NCBI GenBank assembly: GCA_943370025.1
Contig: CALRPI020000004.1
Span: 1-64,000 of the forward strand
Direction of reading: 5' to 3'
Length of the DNA stretch: 64,000 bases
Source of the DNA: JAAUUE01 sp943370025
Lineage (GTDB): Bacteria; Cyanobacteriota; Cyanobacteriia; Cyanobacteriales; JAAUUE01
Of this stretch, positions 7,494 through 14,700 are shown in pieces. Position 1 is the stretch's first letter; every line of letters starts with the position of its first letter. The notes beneath the pieces are model-generated. The model was not told the origin of the DNA, ran no database searches, and worked only from the letters and a program-made list of their open reading frames with translations. The position numbers were made by a program, and so were the translations under genes.

Positions 7494-9029
7494 TTAATAA
7501 CCCAAATCCACGGCTACTCGATGGGCGCAGGCAAAGCCAGAAAAAGCCACAGCGTTTAGTCCCTGCCCTGGGAAGGTACTATCACCAACGCAGTATAGAC
7601 CGGGAACAGCCGTGCGATTGAAGGGCATCCCCAGTAATCCTAGAAGTTTCTTCCGAGGAATAGGTCCATAGGTGCCATCTTCCCTGCCCAAAAAGCGGCG
7701 GTGCGATCGCGGAGTCCCCACTTCCATAAAATCTAAGCCCTGATCTAAGCCGGGGAATATCTGCTCTAGGCGATCGATTAATTTCTCGGCGGCGGCTTCC
7801 TTCTTCTGGGCATACTCCGTGGGCGGCAACCCCTGCCATTCTTCCACCCAACTAGGGGTAAAGGTATGGATAATATGCTGTCCCGGTGGAGCCAAACTGG
7901 GATCCAGCAGGGTGGGAATCGAGACAAAGATTGTGCCTTGGGATTTCTCCATGTCGTTCCAATCCTCCAACAGCACATGGTGGCAATCCGTCCCCGGTGG
8001 CAATACTTCTGCCTTCACACCCAAGTGAACACTCAGGAAACTGGGGGATTTCTGGTATCTGGTTTGCCATTGCTTTTCGGCTTTGGGCATTTCCTCGGCG
8101 GGCAATAATTTTTCAAAAGTATCCCAGCGAGTGGCATTGGAGATAATTCTTTTTGCCCGATATTCTTGCCCAGAAACTAGTTTCACGCCTACGGCTTGAT
8201 TGTTTTCAAGGATGATTTTCTCTACCTTGGCTTTGTATTGAATCTTGCCGCCAGCTTTTTCTAAACCTTCTACTAATTTCTGGGCGATCGTCCCCACACC
8301 CCCTTGGGGATAGTTAATTCCGCCGTAATGGCGATCGGCGAAGACCATCCCGGCATTGATCATTGGGGTCTGGTCGGCAGGGACTACTGACCAGATGTAG
8401 CACTCCATATCAATAAATTGCAGCAACTGGGGGTCTTTGATGTATTTTCGAGCCACATCTCCCACGTTCTGGGGTAGATAGCGGGCTAAACCCAAGCAGG
8501 CTAGGGGATTTTTGAAAAATACCCTAGTTAGATAGCCCAATTCTTCTAGGGAGAGCAATTCCATGGAGTTGAGGCAGTTGAATACTTTCCAGCACTCGCC
8601 GTAGAATTTGCGAATCCCGACCTCTTCTTTAGGGAACTTATTGATAAGTTCTTGCAAAAAGTTCTTATAATCTCGATGGACTTTTAATTCTAAATTGCCC
8701 GGCAAGTGGTAGTGGACTTGCACTGGATCGGGGATGGTTTCGATGTGCATATCCACGGCGGCTAAGGCACGGGTGAGGAGATTTGTAGTGCCGCGATCGC
8801 CAAAGCCAAAGATCATGGAGGCTCCCACATCAAAGCGATAGCCCTCGCGTTCAAAATACCCAGAACTCCCGCCGGGGATCAGATAACTTTCCAGCACCAG
8901 AACTTTTACTTTTTTGGCGGCTAACTGGGTGGCGGTGACTAAGCCCCCAATCCCAGAGCCAATGACAATAGCATCAAATTCGGGAGAGTTTTTTTGAGCA
9001 GTCGAGGATGTTGGTAAAGAGGTGTTCAT
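7494..9029 (-). CDS. crtH: Carotene (prolycopene) cis-trans isomerase CrtH
   Basis: A 511-residue FAD-dependent enzyme that converts poly-cis-lycopene to all-trans-lycopene in the carotenoid pathway. A Rossmann FAD-binding motif IGSGIGGLVTATQLA lies near residue 22, followed by VLESYLIPGGSSGYFEREGYRFDVGAS, the signature of the phytoene desaturase/CRTISO family. The C-terminal FAD motif reads GLYCVGDSTFPGQGLNAVAFSG. Length and the PGGSSG and FGFGDRGTTNLLTRAL segments match CrtH rather than CrtP or CrtQ. It is monocistronic here, with 437 bases of noncoding DNA upstream. The start at 9029 precedes a short Ser/Thr-rich leader. Confidence 0.92.
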   Translation of the reverse strand: MNTSLPTSSTAQKNSPEFDAIVIGSGIGGLVTATQLAAKKVKVLVLESYLIPGGSSGYFEREGYRFDVGASMIFGFGDRGTTNLLTRALAAVDMHIETIPDPVQVHYHLPGNLELKVHRDYKNFLQELINKFPKEEVGIRKFYGECWKVFNCLNSMELLSLEELGYLTRVFFKNPLACLGLARYLPQNVGDVARKYIKDPQLLQFIDMECYIWSVVPADQTPMINAGMVFADRHYGGINYPQGGVGTIAQKLVEGLEKAGGKIQYKAKVEKIILENNQAVGVKLVSGQEYRAKRIISNATRWDTFEKLLPAEEMPKAEKQWQTRYQKSPSFLSVHLGVKAEVLPPGTDCHHVLLEDWNDMEKSQGTIFVSIPTLLDPSLAPPGQHIIHTFTPSWVEEWQGLPPTEYAQKKEAAAEKLIDRLEQIFPGLDQGLDFMEVGTPRSHRRFLGREDGTYGPIPRKKLLGLLGMPFNRTAVPGLYCVGDSTFPGQGLNAVAFSGFACAHRVAVDLGY

Positions 9030-9466
9030 GTAACAGTATGTTAAATTTTTCCCTAGTTTACCCTGTTATCAGGATTTTGCCCCAGACTCCTGAGGATTTT
9101 CCCCAAAAAAAGAGGGCAGAATCAGCCAGTAAATTACTAGAGGATGCCGCCCATCGATCGCTAAATTAAGAGAAGAACACTGAAATTAACTATAAGCTTA
9201 ATGCCACTCCATGTCAAGTGTATTGAGAATTATTTTCAATAATTATACAAGTCGCCCCAATTATTTAAGGATTTAGATTTTATGGGTAGGGGCAAAGCAT
9301 TTGCTCAACTATTTTAGAATTAATGACAACGCTCTGAAGCAAATGCTTTGCCCTCTTTTGGGCGATCGATCAACCATGAAATCGACCAGCGATGAAACCA
9401 AGCAGGGCGTAGCATTTGCGGAAAAATCTTCCTGAGTAACCAAACATCTAGAGCAAAATTGTTTGC
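9030..9466. other. Noncoding gap between crtH and the DNA methyltransferase
   Basis: No open frame worth calling. It must hold the crtH promoter at its left end and the 3' region of the methyltransferase gene at its right end. It carries the inverted repeat at 9290-9353 and a degenerate third copy of the same word at about 9404-9420 (GGGCGTAGCATTTGCGG). Confidence 0.7.
9290..9353. repeat. Inverted repeat with 15-bp arms GGGCAAAGCATTTGC
   Basis: GGGCAAAGCATTTGC at 9290-9304 is exactly repeated in inverse orientation as GCAAATGCTTTGCCC at 9339-9353, with a 34-base spacer. A related copy follows about 50 bases later. Words of this form recur as interspersed repeats in cyanobacterial genomes, so a small non-autonomous mobile repeat is more likely than a regulatory site. 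Confidence 0.75.
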
Positions 9467-10390
9467 CTAGGAGATAGGACTTCTCTGGTTGATTGATACC
9501 ATCATTTCTTCTGCCACAGCTTTGATCACTGGGACTGCAACGCTATTTCCGGTCAGTTTTCGCATGGCGGCATAGGACACCACAATTTTGAAATCTTCAG
9601 GAAATCCTTGTAATCGCAACATTTCCCTTGAGGATAGTCGCCGTTTGCCATTCACCAACAAATAATTGTAGGAACCACCAGCCCGTAAAGCACAGGAAAA
9701 AGGCAACACAGAAATATTCCCTCCTTTATTTTCATGCCACACTGAAGGATAAAAAGGTGTAGTTTTCAATCGACTTTGACGTTTCTCAACAATATTTTGA
9801 GAAGCAAAAAGTTTTGGATCGATTTCTGACTCTGGTTCTAATATTTCCACCAATGATTTATCTAATTGCTGTGGTGTTGGAAATTTGAATTGAATATTTT
9901 CTCTAAAGCCAACAATAATAATTCGTTCTCTTTTCTGAGGCAAATTAAAATCTAAGGCATTCAAAATATCATAGTGGACGAAATAACCTAAGTCTTGTAG
10001 CTTCTCTAGAATTATTTGCAAGGTTTTGCCTCGATCGTGCGTCCGGAGTTGTTTAACATTTTCCAGTAAGAAAGCGTAGGGTTCTTTGACTCTCAGTATC
10101 TCTTCAATATTGAAAAACAATGTACCTCTAGTGTCAGCAAAGCCTTGCATACTGCCGATAATAGAAAAAGGCTGGCAAGGAAATCCCGCCAGGAGAATAT
10201 CATGGTCAGGAATGTCTTGTGGTATAATTTGAGTTATATCACCAAAGGGTTTTTCACCAAAATTAGCCGCGTACATTTTTTGAGCATCTTGATCCCATTC
10301 AGAAGTAAAAACATTCTCACAACCAAAGTCCTGAAAACCCAAACGAATCCCCCCAATTCCCGCAAATAAATCTATGGTTTTCAGTTTCAT
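9467..10390 (-). CDS. DNA (cytosine-5-)-methyltransferase
   Basis: A 307-residue C5 methyltransferase with the motifs in canonical order: I DLFAGIGGIRLGF (7-19), IV GFPCQPFS with catalytic Cys72, VI ENVKQL, VIII QKRERIIIVGF, then a target-recognition region, IX (RRLSSREMLRLQGFP) and X (GNSVAVPVIKAVAEEM). It transfers methyl groups from S-adenosylmethionine to cytosine within a recognition site that cannot be read from the sequence. No restriction endonuclease gene is adjacent, so this is either a solitary methyltransferase or the survivor of a restriction-modification pair. The length is normal for HhaI-like enzymes. Confidence 0.93.
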   Translation of the reverse strand: MKLKTIDLFAGIGGIRLGFQDFGCENVFTSEWDQDAQKMYAANFGEKPFGDITQIIPQDIPDHDILLAGFPCQPFSIIGSMQGFADTRGTLFFNIEEILRVKEPYAFLLENVKQLRTHDRGKTLQIILEKLQDLGYFVHYDILNALDFNLPQKRERIIIVGFRENIQFKFPTPQQLDKSLVEILEPESEIDPKLFASQNIVEKRQSRLKTTPFYPSVWHENKGGNISVLPFSCALRAGGSYNYLLVNGKRRLSSREMLRLQGFPEDFKIVVSYAAMRKLTGNSVAVPVIKAVAEEMMVSINQRSPIS

Positions 10391-10412
10391 TGTTAATTTA
10401 CTTTTGAACGAT

Positions 10413-11117
10413 TTAAAGATTGGATTTCTTCGGGATTGGGTATGCTAGATCACCTACCTTGCTGGTGCCTAAGCCCATGCCCACCAGTGCTTCCACTAGT
10501 TTCACCGCCGCACTCACGCCATCAATAACAGGAATCCCCAGTTCTTTACTTAACTGGGTTGATAGGTCTGCCATCCCTCCACAACCAAGGACGATCGCCC
10601 CACAATGGTCTTCTTGGAAGGCTAAACGACATTCCTGCAAAATTGCTGCCTTGGCATCAGGGGTTTCTAGGCTTAATACCGGGAGGTCGATCGCCCGGAC
10701 TTTGCGGCAAGCTTTAGTCATACCATAGTTATCCACCAGATGTTGGGCAATGATCCTCGTCCTGCCAAGGGTGGTAACGATCGAGAACCCCGTGGCAATA
10801 AAACTAGCTGCGTGCATTGCCGCCTCGGCGATGCCCAACACAGGTCCCTTCGCCAACTCCCGTGCTGCCAGCAATCCCGGATCCCCAAAGCAAGCAATCA
10901 CATAGCCGTCAATGCCGATCGCTTCTCCCTGACGAATTTCTTCGAGAATCCCGATCACGCTCATCGCTTCGTCATAATGACCTTCGATCGACGGCAATCC
11001 CGATGCCGGGTTGCAGGCAATAATCTCGGTGCCGGGGCTGGCAACGGCGATCGCTGCTGCACCAATTTTTGCTGTCATGGTGGTGGTGGTATTGGGGTTG
11101 ATGACCTTGATTTTCAT
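10413..11117 (-). CDS. Asp/Glu/hydantoin racemase family protein
   Basis: A 234-residue protein with the N-terminal INPNTTTTMT motif of the hydantoin/allantoin racemase branch. The two presumed catalytic cysteines are C76 in VIACFGDPG and C179 in IVLGCGGMAD. Members interconvert enantiomers of hydantoins, allantoin or amino acids without cofactors. The gene is divergent from a gamma-glutamylcyclotransferase-fold gene that resembles the C-terminal part of allophanate hydrolase. This is weak support for a purine/ureide nitrogen context. Its substrate cannot be decided from sequence. Confidence 0.88.
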   Translation of the reverse strand: MKIKVINPNTTTTMTAKIGAAAIAVASPGTEIIACNPASGLPSIEGHYDEAMSVIGILEEIRQGEAIGIDGYVIACFGDPGLLAARELAKGPVLGIAEAAMHAASFIATGFSIVTTLGRTRIIAQHLVDNYGMTKACRKVRAIDLPVLSLETPDAKAAILQECRLAFQEDHCGAIVLGCGGMADLSTQLSKELGIPVIDGVSAAVKLVEALVGMGLGTSKVGDLAYPIPKKSNL

Positions 11118-11215
11118 GGGTGTTATGGGTGTTTTGATGGAAATTCGATCACTCTCAGGCTAGGATGATTCCGAGCCGATCTGATTCAGAAGACTTGTCT
11201 TTTTGCTAGTTTTTA

Positions 11216-11247
11216 CATACAAATATAGTATGCAATCATTGTATGCA
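11216..11247. promoter_or_regulatory. Possible operator: CATAC...GTATG inverted repeat plus a direct copy
   Basis: CATAC (11216-11220) and GTATG (11228-11232) form an inverted repeat with a 7-base spacer. The right arm recurs as GTATGCAAT 13 bases later (11241). The array lies between two divergent genes and overlaps the upstream candidate start of the plus-strand gene. This suggests regulator binding there and a true start at the downstream ATG (11267). The regulator is unknown and the spacing does not fit NtcA (GTA-N8-TAC). Confidence 0.4.
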
Positions 11248-11266
11248 ATTTAATTGTGATTTAACC

Positions 11267-11722
11267 ATGACTCAAACCGACGTAATTAGCAGCCTACCGA
11301 CAGAACTACCAGCCACTAAACTCATATTTATTTGTGGTTCCGCCCTCCGAGGACAACCAGACCACGGCAACCTTGGAGATGCCAGATTTATCCGGGCTGC
11401 CAAAACTCGATCGACCTATCGCCTCCATGCTGCCCATGTAGCTTGGCATCCAGCCATCTATGAAGTCGAGGCTGGGGGCATTGCCATTCCCGGTGAGGTC
11501 TATGAATTAACCATCGAAGATTTTAACAACTTAGCAGCCAACGAACCACCAGATATGTATCCTAGCGATATTGTCTTGGAAGATGGCATCGTGTTGACGG
11601 CATTTTTGTATCCCAAGGAGTTGATTGAACAACATAACTGGCTGGATATTTCTGACTATGGAGGATGGGCAGCATACAAAGCTAGTCTGGCAGAAAAGGA
11701 AGGTGGGGATATTCAGCAATAG
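11267..11722 (+). CDS. Gamma-glutamylcyclotransferase-fold protein (allophanate hydrolase C-domain-like)
   Basis: A 151-residue protein, or 159 residues if the ATG at 11243 is used. The LIFICGSALRGQPDHGNL segment is the substrate-binding loop of the gamma-glutamylcyclotransferase/AIG2 fold, and the pattern resembles the C-terminal domain of allophanate hydrolases (AtzF/DUR1 type). It is free-standing, without an amidase domain. It ends in IEQHNWLDISDYGGWAAY. It is divergently transcribed from the racemase gene, sharing about 125 bases of upstream DNA. I prefer the downstream ATG because the upstream one lies inside a repeated GTATGCAAT motif. No clear ribosome binding site marks either. Confidence 0.75.
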   Translation: MTQTDVISSLPTELPATKLIFICGSALRGQPDHGNLGDARFIRAAKTRSTYRLHAAHVAWHPAIYEVEAGGIAIPGEVYELTIEDFNNLAANEPPDMYPSDIVLEDGIVLTAFLYPKELIEQHNWLDISDYGGWAAYKASLAEKEGGDIQQ

Positions 11723-11757
11723 TTAGGGTAGCCCTTATGGTATCTTAGCTTTCTGAA

Positions 11758-14700
11758 TCATTTAATTGGTAAAGAGATCACAAATTCTGTGCCTTGTCCG
11801 AGGGTCGAATTTATGGCGATCGCTCCTCCATGTTTCTCGACAACAATCTGTTGAGCGATCGCCAGTCCCAACCCCGTACCTTTACCTACTTCTTTGGTAG
11901 TAAACAAGTGATCAAATACTTTTGCTTTGACCTCTTCACTCATCCCTTTACCGTTATCAGTGATCGCAATTTTCACCCGATTATTTTCTACTGAAGTTGT
12001 AATGGTAATGCAGTTAGGTTTAGCTTTAATATCGGCAAAGGTGCGGTCTTGACTGCTTTCATCTAGGGCATCGATCGCATTCGCCAAGATATTCATAAAT
12101 ACCTGATTCATCTGTCCGGCATAGCATTCTATCTGAGGCAAATTCTCATAACTTTTGATTACTTGGATTTCTGGGCGAAATTCGTTAGCTTTGAGGCGAT
12201 GTTTCAGGATCATGATGGTGCTATCAATTCCATCATGGATATTGCAAGCTACAGGATGATCTGTATCAGCACGGGAGAAGGTTCTCAGGCTAGTGCTAAT
12301 ATCCGCAATCCGTTTTACTCCTTCCCGCATGGAGCCAACTAATTTGGGTAGATCTTCTCGGATATATTCGAGATCGATCGTTTCTATTTCTTCTTGAATA
12401 TCGGCATCGGGTTGGGGATATTTTTGTTGATACAAGTCAACTAATTCAAATAAATCATTGATGTAATCTAAGGCAGGGGTAATATTGCCATTCAAGAAGC
12501 CCACTGGGTTATTAATTTCGTGGGCAACCCCAGCGACTAAATTGCCCAAGGCGGACATTTTCTCGGTTTGAATCATTTGCAACTGGGTTTGCTGAAGCTC
12601 TTGAGCATAGGCTTGAGACTGTTGATAGAGTTGAGCATTTTCTAGGGAAATTGCAGCTTGGGTACAGAGGAAGTTAATGATGGTCAGGCGATCGCTATTA
12701 AAAACCCCCGCAGTAGCTTGATTTTTCAGGTAAAGAATCCCCGCTAAATTCCCTTGATTCAGAATTGGCAAACACAGAATACTCTTAGGATTGCGTTGGA
12801 TTAAATAATCATCAATGACTGGTAAATCTGTTTGCAAATTATCGATTACCACCACAGATTGAGTACGTTTCACATACTGAATTAATTTGATCGGTATATC
12901 AGGATAATTGTCTAAGGGTTCGGAACAAAGTTCTGTAGTTTCGAGGGTAGAAATAGCTCTTACCTGCCAAATATTATCTTGAGGCAAGACTAATATACAC
13001 TTGCTACCCCCAGAGTTTTGGAGAATAATTTGAGTTAGTTGCTTCAGCAGTTCATCAAGTTCGATCGCACTAGAAAGAGCTTGGGCAGCTTTGATTACCG
13101 AGGCAAAATCTAAGGAATCAGAAATGCTGGTGCTAGAAACTTTAGTGGCTGAGTGAGTAATATTTGTCAGGGTTTCTAGGACATGAAAACTGGATTTAGG
13201 TTGTTGTAAGATTGACTGAAGCAGTTGGGGATAGCGGGTTTCTAGATCGACAACTTTCGCTTTTGCCCCCCAACGAGAATAACAATAATAAGCCTCCTGC
13301 ATATAGCCAGCAGCCACTTTTTCTTTGCCCCAGTCAAGGTAGAATTTAGCGGCAAGTTCATTGGCTAAAGCCTCTTCTTGAATATATTCGTTGGCTTTGG
13401 CTCCAGAGATCGCGCGATCGTAGGCATCAACCGCTTCTGAATTCTGCTTTAAAATTCGATGCTGCTCAGCTTGAATCAAGTCAACTTTATGAGTGTAGTT
13501 CTGAGGTGCGAATTGTGACCATGTATTTAGTTTTTCCTGACTTGCTGTGACTTCCTTGAGGATAGAAGACTGTTCTGAAATTGGTGTATTCGGGAAGAGA
13601 GCAAGTTGCGTTAAAGATTTGTAGAAATAGAATACTGGAATAACAACTAGTCCAGTTACGCTGGCTAAATATTTCTCTACGATCTCAGCATTGTCTAATG
13701 CCTGATTATATTCATGGAATAGATAAGAGAGCGTCAGTTTACAGAAATGCAGTTGACAAATAATGCTCACCTGATTGGCAGCCTGGTGAAGTGGAAGCAT
13801 TTTCACCTCATCATAGCTTTCTCCAACCAAGGCGCAAGGACTAGCAGTCGGTTCTAATAAATTTAGAACAGATTGATGATAGATACCATTGAAGTTCAAG
13901 TAAGTGGTTTGCTTGAACTGACTCATAATGGAACTGTATTGCATCATTGCTTGAGACAATTCTCCCAGCTCTTGACCGCTTAAATAGGCATATCGGCCAA
14001 AAACATAGGCTGACATCATGGCATATTCAATGTCTCCAGTTTCTAGCCCACAGGTATAGGCTTCCACTAAGGGTGATAGTGTGTCTCTGACATGATCTTT
14101 CCAATGGCGAATAAAACAATTGACTGCAAATAGAGTTTTTGACTTCAGTTTGATTGCATTCAAACGACTCACCAATTGCAGAGACATTTGCCCTAACTCA
14201 TATCCAGCATTGATATCTCCCAACACTCCACAGAGTAATAGTCCATAGGTGGCATATGCATAGGTTGATTCGGGGGTATTGCCATAAGCGATCGACAGTT
14301 GAACTTGTTGGAGTACAATGATCCGAAACAACACAGGTGCAGCTTGATAAGCTGCCGAAATAATATTGGTTAGTATCTGCATGGCTGCTTGCATTTTACG
14401 ATCAGACATTACAGGGAGTTCCAGAATATCTGTAGCTGTTTTATCGCTCAACAGAAATTTTGTGCGCTCTAAGTTGTCTCTAACATCATCCTGAGTCGGC
14501 TGATCGGGTAATTCTACATCTAATAAACGAAGTACTTTTAGCGCCAGTTTTAATGCCTCAAGATGGTGGCTTTGTGCCATGTACGCCTGAATTTTTATGT
14601 TATATACAGGTACTTTCTCCAGTAAATCATGGGTATGGCTTAACGTTGTTTCTGCGTAAACTTCCATCTGTTCAAAATCACCACTGAGATAGAGTGCTTC

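Noticed and set aside
10740..11168. Plus-strand open frame opposite the racemase gene
   Set aside because: Cys/His/Gly-rich reverse shadow; the minus-strand gene has clear family motifs throughout.
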